NCBI GenBank assembly: GCA_029573155.1
Contig: JAKQHE010000097.1
Span: 1 to 32,982, forward strand
Direction: 5' to 3'
DNA: 32,982 nucleotides
From: a bacterium
GTDB lineage: Bacteria > UBP6 > UBA1177 > JAKLFG01
Below are positions 7,389-15,571 of the stretch, piece by piece (the stretch's first letter is position 1; every line of letters begins with the position of its first letter). Made by a program: the position numbers and the translations under genes. Below the pieces are notes generated by a model. That model was not told where the DNA came from. It saw nothing but the letters and a program-made list of their open reading frames with translations, and ran no database searches.

Positions 7389-8732
7389 ATGAAGAGGTTC
7401 GTATTCGGATTCTGTGTGCTGGCCCTTTTCGCGGCCTGCGAGAGCGGCACGACATACAAAAAGTTCCCTTCCGACAATGACCAACTCGCCGGCGGCGACG
7501 AACTGCTGAACGATGACGGCCAACTCATCAACGACGACGGTCAACTTATCAACGATGACGGCCAACTCATCAATGATGACGGCCAGATCATCAATGATGA
7601 CGGGCAGGTCATCAACGACGACGGGCAGGTCGTTACCGATGACGGTGAATGGCCTGATGGCGAATGGCCCGACGGTTCGGATGGCGAGTGGCCCGACGGT
7701 TCGGACGGCGAGTGGCCCGACGGTTCGGATGACGAATGGCCCGACTGGTCCGACGGTGAATGGCCCGACGGTTCGGACGGCGAATGGCCCGACTGGTCCG
7801 ATGGCGAGTGGCCCGACGGCTCCGACAGTGAGTGGCCCGATTGGTCCGATGGCGAATGGCCTGACGACGATATGGTGAATTCCTGTGGCAGTAACGAGAA
7901 TTGTGAAGAGACCGAATACTGCGCCAAACCTGACGGCACCTGCATGACATTCCTCGCCGGCACCTGCGAGGAGCGGCCCCAGATGTGCCCGCCGCTCTAT
8001 GCGCCGGTCTGCGGCTGTGACGGTAACACCTACAGCAGCGATTGCGATGCCCATGCCGCGGGGGTCAATGTCGACCACGCGGGGGAATGCGGGACGAACC
8101 CCGGTTGCTACTCGAACGAAGAGTGCAATGACGGTTCGGGGATGGATCCCCAGTTCTGCCTGTACGAGACGGGCGTCTGCACGGGACCCGGGACCTGCAC
8201 CGAGATACCGGCGATGTGCGGCGATATCTACTCGCCGGTCTGCGGCTGTGACATGGTGACCTATGACAATGAATGTTTGGCCAATCAGGCGGGGTTCTCG
8301 GTCATGTACGAGGGGGTATGCAAGGAAGAGAAATTCTCGACGCTCTCTTTCTACTATGATCAGAGCACGATGAATGCACCGGAGGCCAAGGTCGTCGTCG
8401 TGAACGGCGACGCAACGGTCGAGTTCCCGACCGCCGACCTCATGACGCGGACCCCCTTCACCGGCGGCGTTTATTTCCGCACCACCTTCTACGGCACGAC
8501 CGATGACGGGAGCAAGATAGAGTTCCAGCTACGCGCCTATTCGATCGGCTGGTCGATACCGAAGACATTCTCGCTCGATGGCACCAACAACTACGCCCGC
8601 TGGACCAAGACCGGGAATATCGTTATGGGCGATCTTTCCGGCGATGTGACCATCACGCAGTACGCCCGGGATAACGAGATCGTCACGCTCATGGAGGTCG
8701 GCGGCGATATGCTGACCTTCACGCCGAACTGA
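7389..8732 (+). CDS. Lipoprotein with NDDGQ(L/I/V)I and EWPD(G/W)SDG tandem repeats, Kazal-like domains and uncharacterised C-terminal domain (paralog B)
   Basis: Lipobox LFAAC; 11 nt downstream of paralog A, ATG with gatacc/ggagg RBS; Kazal-like CPPLYAPVCGCDGNTYSSDCDAHA and CGDIYSPVCGCDMVTYDNECLANQ; C-terminus EEKFSTLSFYYD... homologous to paralog A. Confidence 0.87.
   Translation: MKRFVFGFCVLALFAACESGTTYKKFPSDNDQLAGGDELLNDDGQLINDDGQLINDDGQLINDDGQIINDDGQVINDDGQVVTDDGEWPDGEWPDGSDGEWPDGSDGEWPDGSDDEWPDWSDGEWPDGSDGEWPDWSDGEWPDGSDSEWPDWSDGEWPDDDMVNSCGSNENCEETEYCAKPDGTCMTFLAGTCEERPQMCPPLYAPVCGCDGNTYSSDCDAHAAGVNVDHAGECGTNPGCYSNEECNDGSGMDPQFCLYETGVCTGPGTCTEIPAMCGDIYSPVCGCDMVTYDNECLANQAGFSVMYEGVCKEEKFSTLSFYYDQSTMNAPEAKVVVVNGDATVEFPTADLMTRTPFTGGVYFRTTFYGTTDDGSKIEFQLRAYSIGWSIPKTFSLDGTNNYARWTKTGNIVMGDLSGDVTITQYARDNEIVTLMEVGGDMLTFTPN
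7509..7634 (+). repeat. In-frame 21-bp tandem repeat encoding NDDGQLI units
   Basis: Six consecutive 21-bp units; units 1 and 3 (aacgatgacggccaactcatc) are identical. Confidence 0.93.
7641..7869 (+). repeat. In-frame repeat, mostly 24-bp units, encoding EWPD(G/W)SD(G/D/S)
   Basis: Repeated GAATGGCCCGACGGTTCGGACGGC-like units with alternating G/W variants. Confidence 0.9.
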
Positions 8733-8751
8733 TCTTTTTCGGGAATTATCG

Positions 8752-10125
8752 TCAGAACAGCCAGCCGAGCCGGTAGGGGACCGTCCGGACATCTATCTCG
8801 TCGGGGTTCCACGCATAGACCGCCGGGGCGGCGGGGCAGGTGCCGTCGCGGAGATAGGAAAGGGCCGCGGCGAGCGAGGTCTCCCGCGCGTCGCCGAAAT
8901 CGTGCGTCACATCGTCGTCGGCCTCGCAGTCGGCCGGCATGCCGGTGAAGTAGTCGCCGTACCCGTCGGCGTTGGCCAGTTTGAAGGTTATCGGCACCAG
9001 CGTGTAGTCGCAGTAACTCATCGGGTTCATCCCGACCGGTTTACCGTAGGTCTTGCCGCCGACGATCGCCACCTCGACATAGGGCTTGAGCCCGTTGATG
9101 ACCACCTCGGAGGCCGACGCGGTGCCGCCGGTCGCGATGAAGACGACCTTCTGCAGGCCGAGACTCTGAGCGAAGTCCTTGAAGTGGTAGTCGCTGTTGT
9201 AGTCCTGATGTTTCTTGTTGTAGGTGAGCCGCGTGAACAGTTCGTCTTTGAGTTCGCCGCCGGTGATGAGACTCGCGAGATGCTCCGAACCGTCGAGCCA
9301 GCCGCCGCCGTTGTAGCGCAGGTCGACGACCAGATCGGTCACCCCCGCCGCCTTGAACGCGGTGAAGGCGGTGTCGAGTTCGCCGTTGGTCGAGTTAATG
9401 AACGATTTGAGCATGAGATAGCCCACCTTCCGGTCGTCGTCATCGAGGATGTCCGTCTTGTAAATCGACGGCGCGGTCACATCGCCCGCGTAGAGCGTGA
9501 GCGTCTTTTCCTCACCCTCCTCTTCGACGACATACTCGAGCGGGATGTCCTTCTTATCCTCGGGCCGCGAGGTCACCGTGCTCCACAGGTTGTTGTCCTC
9601 GATCTCCTGCACCGTCTTGCCGTCTATCGCGATGATGCGCTGGCCGCGGCGCATCCCCGCCGTCTCGGCGTTGCTGCCGGGGATGACGAGCGTCACATAC
9701 ACGACATAGTCGGGGAACTTGCGGAAACTGAACCCGAAGCCGTAGTACCGACCGCCGTAGTAGTCGTCGTGGTCCTCCTTCTTCGAGAGATAACTGAAAT
9801 GATCCGATTCCTTGTACTTGACGGCGCCGAGGAAGTCGCCCGGCTCAAGTTCGACGCGAAAGTCGATGTCGTCGGCGAGATGGTCGTACCACAGATACAT
9901 GTCCCAGAGTTTGTCGAGTATCCAGAGGTTCACATCCTCGTTCGAGCAGGCCGCGAGGTTCGGGCGCCGGTCCCACATCCCCGCCGCGTCGGTATCCCAG
10001 TCGTAGCCCTCGGGGTCGCCGTAATATGAATCGGCGCTCCACGGGGCGAGGGAATGGACATCATTCTCGCAGGCGGCAATCGTAAAAAGAGCCAGCAACG
10101 ACAAAAGGCCGAGCGATAGTCTCAA
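8752..10125 (-). CDS. S41-family (C-terminal processing) peptidase with PDZ domain, lipoprotein
   Basis: PDZ-like GSNAETAGMRRGQRIIAIDGKTV; catalytic region VFIATGGTASASEVVINGLKPY...GGKTYGKPVG; TTG start at 10125 (RBS gggagg) gives MRLSLGLLSLLALFTIAACEND, a lipoprotein signal. The ORF track start at 10797 overlaps yidC and is spurious. Confidence 0.87.
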   Translation of the reverse strand: MRLSLGLLSLLALFTIAACENDVHSLAPWSADSYYGDPEGYDWDTDAAGMWDRRPNLAACSNEDVNLWILDKLWDMYLWYDHLADDIDFRVELEPGDFLGAVKYKESDHFSYLSKKEDHDDYYGGRYYGFGFSFRKFPDYVVYVTLVIPGSNAETAGMRRGQRIIAIDGKTVQEIEDNNLWSTVTSRPEDKKDIPLEYVVEEEGEEKTLTLYAGDVTAPSIYKTDILDDDDRKVGYLMLKSFINSTNGELDTAFTAFKAAGVTDLVVDLRYNGGGWLDGSEHLASLITGGELKDELFTRLTYNKKHQDYNSDYHFKDFAQSLGLQKVVFIATGGTASASEVVINGLKPYVEVAIVGGKTYGKPVGMNPMSYCDYTLVPITFKLANADGYGDYFTGMPADCEADDDVTHDFGDARETSLAAALSYLRDGTCPAAPAVYAWNPDEIDVRTVPYRLGWLF

Positions 10126-10154
10126 GGGGGACCTCCCGCTAAAGTGACGGTCGC

Positions 10155-10182
10155 ATTCTAATCGATATGGGCCGGAAAGCAA
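10155..10182 (-). promoter_or_regulatory. Putative sigma70-type promoter for the S41 peptidase gene
   Basis: On the minus strand TTGCTT (10182-10177), 16 bp, TAGAAT (10160-10155). Confidence 0.5.
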
Positions 10183-10205
10183 GGTGCCGCGCCGCGCGTC
10201 CTCGA

Positions 10206-11858
10206 TCAGCCGTACCGCTTCGTGACCAGCCACTGCTGGAGGATGCCGAGGAGTGTGTTGGCGAGGATGTAGAGGTTGAGTCCGGCGGGAAGGAAGAGCA
10301 TGAACCCGGCGAACATCACCGGCATCACATAGAGCATGATCTTCGCCTGCTGGTTGTCCATCTGGGTCGGCGTCATCTTCTGCTGGAGGAACATGAAGCC
10401 GCCGAGCGCGACCGGCAGGATGTAGTAGGGATCCTTTTCCGACAGGTCGACGAGCCAGAACGGCAGGAACCCGGCGTTGTAGAGTTCGACGGCGTTGTTG
10501 AGCATGGAGTAGAGCGCGATGTAGATGGGCATCTGTATCAGTATCGGGAGACAGCCGCCGAGCGGATTGACCCCCTCCTTCTGGTAGAGGAGCATGATCT
10601 CCTTGTTGAGCGTCTCCTTGTCCTCCTTGTACTTCTTCTTGAGTTCCTCTACCTTCGGCATCAGTTTCTTCATCTTGGCCATCGACTTGTACGATGCGTC
10701 GGAGAGCGGCCAGAGGAGGAGTTTCACAAGGATGGTCAGCAGGATGATCGCGATACCGTAGTTCTTCACAAAGTCGTAGAAGAAGTTGAGTATCCACAGG
10801 AGTGGCTCGGCGAGGAAGCCGAACCAGCCGAGCGATGCCGAGGCGCGCAGATCGTTGCCCGCCTGTTCGAGGAGCCTTACCTCCTTAGGGCCGAGGAATA
10901 CGGTGAAGACCGCTTCCGCCGTCTGGCCGGGGGCGATGGTGAACTCGTCGTGCGCTGCGGTGAGCACCGTGAGATTCTGCTTCGAGTCTATGACGCCGTC
11001 GACCGTTAGCGCCTCTTGTTCTTTTCCGACCGCCGCGTAGAGGAAAAAACCGTAGTTGATGCCTGCCCACTGTATCTGCCGTCCCTGCGTCTCCTCTTTC
11101 AGTTTTTCGCCGCTCGACGGTTCCTTCATCCCTTCACTAGTGGTCTTGACGAGGAACTCGAACCGTTTGCCGTAGGAACTGAAGACCTCTTTGTTCTCGT
11201 GTATCGATCGGTACCGGAGCGCAGGGCGCCAGTTGATCGGGGCGACCGAGTTATTCATCACCTTTTTCGAAACGGTCAACAGGTAGTCACCCGAGAATCG
11301 CAGGGTCTTCCACTCGATGAGTCCCTCCTGTTCGTAGCGGAAGGTGATCGCGTCGCCCGACGCCTCTTCGACGGCGTAGGAAGGTTCTTCGGCGAAGACC
11401 GACGACATCTCTGGGAAATAGGCGTCGTCGCGGAGCGCCGCGAGCATGTCGAGTTTCTTGTTCCGGTATTTCTCGCCGGTGACCGGGAGCGCCGTGAGTC
11501 GGCCGCCCTTCGATGTGTACTCCATCGTCATCGCCACGCCGTTCAGCGCCCCGTTCTGCGCGGGGTTCTGCGCCGTCACGGCGAGGGTGCCGTGCCGGAA
11601 CAGATCGCCGTCCGCCGGCCTTGCCACGGCGGAGCCGGAGGCGGCGCCGGGCTGCGTGGCGGCGTCGGGGCCCTGCTGGAGCGCGGAGTCGTTCTTCTCC
11701 TGCGGTTTCGCGCTCTGGTTGTCCGGGCTTGTTACGGCGGAGTTCTCAACGGAGCCGGACTGTTCGGGGAGCGGCTGAGGTTTGGGGGCGAAGAACTCGC
11801 CCCAGACATAGAGGACGACGACCGAGAGGACGACCGCCAGTATCATGTTCTTGTTCAT
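10206..11858 (-). CDS. yidC: Membrane protein insertase YidC
   Basis: MNKNMILAVVLSVVVLYVWGEFFAPKP...; C-terminal YGIAIILLTILVKLLLWPLSDASYKSMAKMKKLMPKVEELKKKYKEDKE...GGCLPILIQMPIYIALYSML. Confidence 0.97.
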   Translation of the reverse strand: MNKNMILAVVLSVVVLYVWGEFFAPKPQPLPEQSGSVENSAVTSPDNQSAKPQEKNDSALQQGPDAATQPGAASGSAVARPADGDLFRHGTLAVTAQNPAQNGALNGVAMTMEYTSKGGRLTALPVTGEKYRNKKLDMLAALRDDAYFPEMSSVFAEEPSYAVEEASGDAITFRYEQEGLIEWKTLRFSGDYLLTVSKKVMNNSVAPINWRPALRYRSIHENKEVFSSYGKRFEFLVKTTSEGMKEPSSGEKLKEETQGRQIQWAGINYGFFLYAAVGKEQEALTVDGVIDSKQNLTVLTAAHDEFTIAPGQTAEAVFTVFLGPKEVRLLEQAGNDLRASASLGWFGFLAEPLLWILNFFYDFVKNYGIAIILLTILVKLLLWPLSDASYKSMAKMKKLMPKVEELKKKYKEDKETLNKEIMLLYQKEGVNPLGGCLPILIQMPIYIALYSMLNNAVELYNAGFLPFWLVDLSEKDPYYILPVALGGFMFLQQKMTPTQMDNQQAKIMLYVMPVMFAGFMLFLPAGLNLYILANTLLGILQQWLVTKRYG

Positions 11859-11867
11859 CGGATCACC

Positions 11868-12080
11868 TCACTTCACGGGGTCGTGTCCGAAACGGGGGTT
11901 CCACGGGTTACAGCGGAGTATGCGCCACGCGCCGAGCAGGAGCCCCTTCGCCACCCCCTTCTTTTCGATCGCCTCGATGGTATAGGCCGAGCAGGTGGGA
12001 TAGAACCGGCAGTTCCTGCCGAGGTGGGGCGACAGATACCGACGGTATCCCTCAATGAGCGCGATGAGCGTTCTTTTCAT
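11868..12080 (-). CDS. yidD: Membrane protein insertion efficiency factor YidD
   Basis: [69 protein letters not shown]. Confidence 0.96.
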   Translation of the reverse strand: MKRTLIALIEGYRRYLSPHLGRNCRFYPTCSAYTIEAIEKKGVAKGLLLGAWRILRCNPWNPRFGHDPVK

Positions 12081-12453
12081 TTTTTTCCCTGTGCCACTGC
12101 TGGAAAAAGCGGAGGTCCTGCTCGATATCGGCGAACGAGAGTTCCGAGACGCGCGGCACGATCACGAGGTCCATCGGCCGGGCCATCGCCTGCTTGTTGA
12201 GGCGGAACGCCTCCCGGAGCCACCGCTTGATCCGGTTGCGGAACACCGCATTCCCCATCTTTTTCGTGGCGACCACGCCGAGTCGCGAGGGGCCTGTCGT
12301 GGCGGCGAAGTTGAAAACCAGTTTACGCGTTTTGAAAACCGCCCCTTTTGACTTAAGTCCCTGAAATTCTTTTCGCGATCGTATCCGCTCTGCGCGTGAA
12401 AAGGAAAAGGTCCCCACGGAGCGCGACGATCGATCACTTCTTGTAGATGTCAA
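12052..12453 (-). CDS. rnpA: Ribonuclease P protein component
   Basis: [31 protein letters not shown]...[28 protein letters not shown]; between rpmH and yidD. The precise start is uncertain. Confidence 0.93.
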   Translation of the reverse strand: MTSTRSDRSSRSVGTFSFSRAERIRSRKEFQGLKSKGAVFKTRKLVFNFAATTGPSRLGVVATKKMGNAVFRNRIKRWLREAFRLNKQAMARPMDLVIVPRVSELSFADIEQDLRFFQQWHREKNEKNAHRAH

Positions 12454-12580
12454 CGGCGATGCGTTTGCGCCCCTTGCGGCGGCGCGACTGCAGGACCTTG
12501 CGACCGTCGGCGGTGCGCATTTTCCGTCTGAACCCGTGGGTCTTCTTGCGGTGCACCCGACTCGGACGATATGTCGGCAT
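12434..12580 (-). CDS. rpmH: 50S ribosomal protein L34
   Basis: Not in the supplied ORF track (48 aa). Minus-strand translation from 12580: [48 protein letters not shown]. An adjacent ATG at 12583 is an alternative start. Confidence 0.96.
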   Translation of the reverse strand: MPTYRPSRVHRKKTHGFRRKMRTADGRKVLQSRRRKGRKRIAVDIYKK

Positions 12581-12620
12581 CATGGGGCAACTCCTTCATA
12601 TGAACCATAAAAACGGAAGG

Positions 12621-12648
12621 AATATACCGGTGACCGTCCGATTGTCAA
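12621..12648 (-). promoter_or_regulatory. Putative sigma70-type promoter for rpmH-rnpA-yidD-yidC
   Basis: Minus strand TTGACA (12648-12643), 16 bp, TATATT (12626-12621). Confidence 0.6.
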
Positions 12649-12663
12649 CAAAAATGAGTACAT

Positions 12664-12692
12664 TTGACTTTCCGCCGCACGGCCGTTACAAT
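12664..12692 (+). promoter_or_regulatory. Putative sigma70-type promoter for the M23 peptidase gene
   Basis: TTGACT (12664-12669), 17 bp, TACAAT (12687-12692). Confidence 0.55.
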
Positions 12693-12721
12693 CCTGCGGT
12701 CTTTCGTTTTTGGAGCGCCGC

Positions 12722-13972
12722 GTGGAACAGAGGATGCCGTTACTGCTCTCATTCTTTCTGCTCGTCTTCGCGGCGGTGCTGCTCGCTCCCTACTTCTCCG
12801 ACCGCTCGTTCCGCGGTCGGGTGACCGTCCGCTGGGATGCATCCTCCGATAGCATACCGCCCGATGTGACGGTGCTCATGGTGCCGGGGAGGGGGTACGA
12901 GTCGCTATTCGCCGATTTCCTCGGCGAAACGGCGTGGCAGACGATAGCCGATCTGTTCCGCAAAAAGGCGGGTATCGCCGTGTTCCCGACCGGAGACATC
13001 CTCGTCGTCAAGAAAAAGGGCGACGCGATGCTTTCGGTAGCTCTGCACCATTATCTGTCTCGCGTGTCGGGGGTCTCCTATACTTTCCGACAGCGGGGGC
13101 GGGAATGGCGGCTGACCAAGGCACCCATCATCCTCGAGGAACAGACGATGATCCGCACCTTCGTCATGCACGACGAATTCTCGCGTGATTTCCCCGAATT
13201 CTACGAACTCATACGCCCGGCCATGCAGTGGGACTGGGGGCTGTTGCATCAACTCCGGCCCGGCGACTCGATATCGTTCATGTTGCGCGGGGTGTTCGAT
13301 CATAAGATACTCATAGATCTCTACGATCTTACCGGACTTTCGGTGAAAAGCGAACGGTACGGTCAGTTCTCGCTCTTCAAGCCGCCCGGGTGTCGCGCTT
13401 GTGAATTCTATGTCACATCGAGCGATATGTTCATGTCGCCACCCGGTTTTTTCCGCGCGCCGCTCAATGTGGGGCGCATCACCTCGCCGTTCGGCGTTCG
13501 CAACGACCCGTTCAACGAGGAGCCGACCATGCATCTCGGGGTCGACATCAAGGCCGACGAGGGGGTGCTCGTCCATGCAGCGAAGGAGGGGGCGGTCGTC
13601 GAGACGGGGCGGAAGCGGGGGTACGGCAACACCATCGTCATCCGCCACCGTGACGGACTGAAGACGCTCTACGCTCACCTGCAGACCGTGTATGTCTCGC
13701 CCGGGATGCCGGTCGGCATGGGCGACATCATCGGAACGGTCGGCAATTCGGGCCGTTCGACCGGGTCGCACCTCCACTTCGGCGTCTACCGCGAGGACAA
13801 GCCGGTGGACCCGATGAGTTTCACCTACGAACGGCTCTGGCTTCCCCCCTTCGACATCCTCGACCGGTTCCGCGAGGGCACGCTTCACCGCAGCATCGTG
13901 CTCGAGGAGAGTCTCGATCGCAACCGAAGTTTCTTCGTGCCGGAGACCTACGCCGAGAAAGCCGGATACTGA
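12722..13972 (+). CDS. M23-family (LytM-type) metallopeptidase
   Basis: HLGVDIKADEGVLVHAAKEGAVVETGRKRGYGNTIVIRHRDGLKTLYAHL...GNSGRSTGSHLHFGVY; N-terminal TM. GTG at 12722 preceded by ggag; the ORF track begins at TTG 12710. Confidence 0.9.
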   Translation: MEQRMPLLLSFFLLVFAAVLLAPYFSDRSFRGRVTVRWDASSDSIPPDVTVLMVPGRGYESLFADFLGETAWQTIADLFRKKAGIAVFPTGDILVVKKKGDAMLSVALHHYLSRVSGVSYTFRQRGREWRLTKAPIILEEQTMIRTFVMHDEFSRDFPEFYELIRPAMQWDWGLLHQLRPGDSISFMLRGVFDHKILIDLYDLTGLSVKSERYGQFSLFKPPGCRACEFYVTSSDMFMSPPGFFRAPLNVGRITSPFGVRNDPFNEEPTMHLGVDIKADEGVLVHAAKEGAVVETGRKRGYGNTIVIRHRDGLKTLYAHLQTVYVSPGMPVGMGDIIGTVGNSGRSTGSHLHFGVYREDKPVDPMSFTYERLWLPPFDILDRFREGTLHRSIVLEESLDRNRSFFVPETYAEKAGY

Positions 13973-13978
13973 CGGGCG

Positions 13979-15571
13979 TTACGCGCCGGTCCGACCGAGC
14001 CGCGCCCGCAGACGCCGTAGAAGATGGAGCGCCTGTTCGTCCCGCAGGAGCAGAAGAGCGGCGAAGAGCAAAGAGAAAAAGAGGGCGGCGAGTATCGCGA
14101 GCGGTGCGCCGATGGCGATGATACGCCACGAGTTAGCGCTGAAGATCGGCATGACGAGCGGTTTGAGCGCCCACGCCGGCGTTGCGGTGATGGCCGAAAG
14201 GAGGATGATCCTGCCGAGATAGGTGACGCCGCGTCGTATCGCCGGACCGAACAGCGCACGGTCGCGACGCCACAGCGGCAGGACGAGCAGCAGCGTGTTC
14301 ACGAGAGCGGCGAGCGTTCCGGCGAGCGCGATGCCGGGGCCCGCGAAGGGGCCGACGAGCAGCAGGCAGAGCGCGATGTTGGCGCCGAAGGAGGCGATGC
14401 CGGCCCAGGTCGGCGACCGAGTGTCCTCCTGCGCATAAAAGGCGGGGGCGAGCACCCGGTTGACCGCTATGAGGTAGAGTCCCGCGATGTGGAAGAGGAA
14501 TATGGCGGCGGTGAGCGTTACCGACCGATCGTCGAAGGCGCGGGCCTTGAAGACGAGCGTGACGATGTCGGTCGCGTTGAGCACCGAGAAGACGGTCGCC
14601 GGTATCGTGACGAGCGCCACGGCGTTGGCGCCGAAGAGTAGGTGTCCCGAGAATTTGTCCCACGCGCCCCGTTTGGCGTTGTCCGACAGTTCGGTCAGCA
14701 CGACCGTCCCGATGGATACCGCGAAGACGCCGAGCAGGAGTTCGAGCAGGCGGTTGCTGAACTGGAGCGCGCTCACCACGCCGGTGCCGGCGGTGTTGGC
14801 GATGACCGACGAGGCGAGCAGGTTCACCTCGTAGGCCGCCATCCCGATGATGGTGGGGGCGATGAGCACGAATATCCGGCGTACCCCGGGGTCGCCGAAG
14901 GCCGCCCGGAGCGGGCGGAACACGAACCGGAAGCCCGCCTTCAGCGCGAACGGCAATTGCACCGCCGCCTGCAGGAATCCGCCCGCGAGTACGCCGACCG
15001 TCATCGCGCGGGCCGGGTTTTCGAGGTGGGGCGACAGCAGGATCGTCGCGGCGACGACGCAGACATTGAACAGTATCGGGACGAACCCGGAGGGGCCGAA
15101 GATGTTGACGCTGTTGAGCATCCCCTGAAAAAAGGCGGCGATGGAGACGAAGGCGAGATAGGGGAACATGAGCCGCGTGAGAAGCGCGGTCTCCCGCCGG
15201 ATGTCGGGGGTGAGGTCGGCGTAGAACACCGAGATGATGCCGTCGCTCGCCACGATGCCGACGAGGACCGCGACGGTCACGAGGAACGAGAGCACGGTCA
15301 GGAACGACGAGAGGAAGGTCCGTATCTTCTCGCGGTCGTTCTCGATGAGATAGCCCTTGAAGGTCGGGACGAAGGCGACCGCGATGCTCCCCTCGGCGAA
15401 CAGCCGGCGCATAAGATTAGGGAGCAGGAAGGCGATGGTGAAGGCGTCGGCGAAGGCGGTGGTGCCGAGATAGGCGGCACGGACCATCTCGCGGACGAGT
15501 CCGATGACGCGGCTCGTCGCGGTGAGCATCGCGAGTTTCAGACTGTGCCGGACGATCGCCCCGGTGTTCAC
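13979..15571 (-). CDS. murJ: Lipid II flippase MurJ/MviN
   Basis: RHSLKLAMLTATSRVIGLVREMVRAAYLGTTAFADAFTIAFLLPNLMRRLFAEGSIAVAFVPTF; many TM segments; GTG start at 15571 overlaps the stop of the PBP gene. Confidence 0.95.
   Translation of the reverse strand: MNTGAIVRHSLKLAMLTATSRVIGLVREMVRAAYLGTTAFADAFTIAFLLPNLMRRLFAEGSIAVAFVPTFKGYLIENDREKIRTFLSSFLTVLSFLVTVAVLVGIVASDGIISVFYADLTPDIRRETALLTRLMFPYLAFVSIAAFFQGMLNSVNIFGPSGFVPILFNVCVVAATILLSPHLENPARAMTVGVLAGGFLQAAVQLPFALKAGFRFVFRPLRAAFGDPGVRRIFVLIAPTIIGMAAYEVNLLASSVIANTAGTGVVSALQFSNRLLELLLGVFAVSIGTVVLTELSDNAKRGAWDKFSGHLLFGANAVALVTIPATVFSVLNATDIVTLVFKARAFDDRSVTLTAAIFLFHIAGLYLIAVNRVLAPAFYAQEDTRSPTWAGIASFGANIALCLLLVGPFAGPGIALAGTLAALVNTLLLVLPLWRRDRALFGPAIRRGVTYLGRIILLSAITATPAWALKPLVMPIFSANSWRIIAIGAPLAILAALFFSLLFAALLLLRDEQALHLLRRLRARLGRTGA

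Noticed and set aside
6415-7869. Tandem repeats considered as a CRISPR-like array.
   Set aside because: Units are contiguous, in frame, without unique spacers, and translate to a regular peptide.
6181-8078. Long minus-strand ORFs (424 aa and 257 aa) opposite the Kazal lipoproteins, including repeats such as GHSPSGHSPSG and VGPFAVRTVGP.
   Set aside because: They are mirror images of the in-frame sense tandem repeats; GC-rich codon structure keeps antisense frames open. No RBS/signal evidence, and the sense frame has clear domains.
10126-10797. N-terminal extension of the S41 ORF to 10797 as one 681-aa protein.
   Set aside because: The extension overlaps yidC in another frame; a TTG start with RBS and lipoprotein signal at 10125 explains the gene.
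8902-12351. Plus-strand ORFs opposite the S41 peptidase and yidC (375, 280, 394 aa).
   Set aside because: Low-complexity Glu/Arg/Val-rich antisense translations of conserved minus-strand genes.
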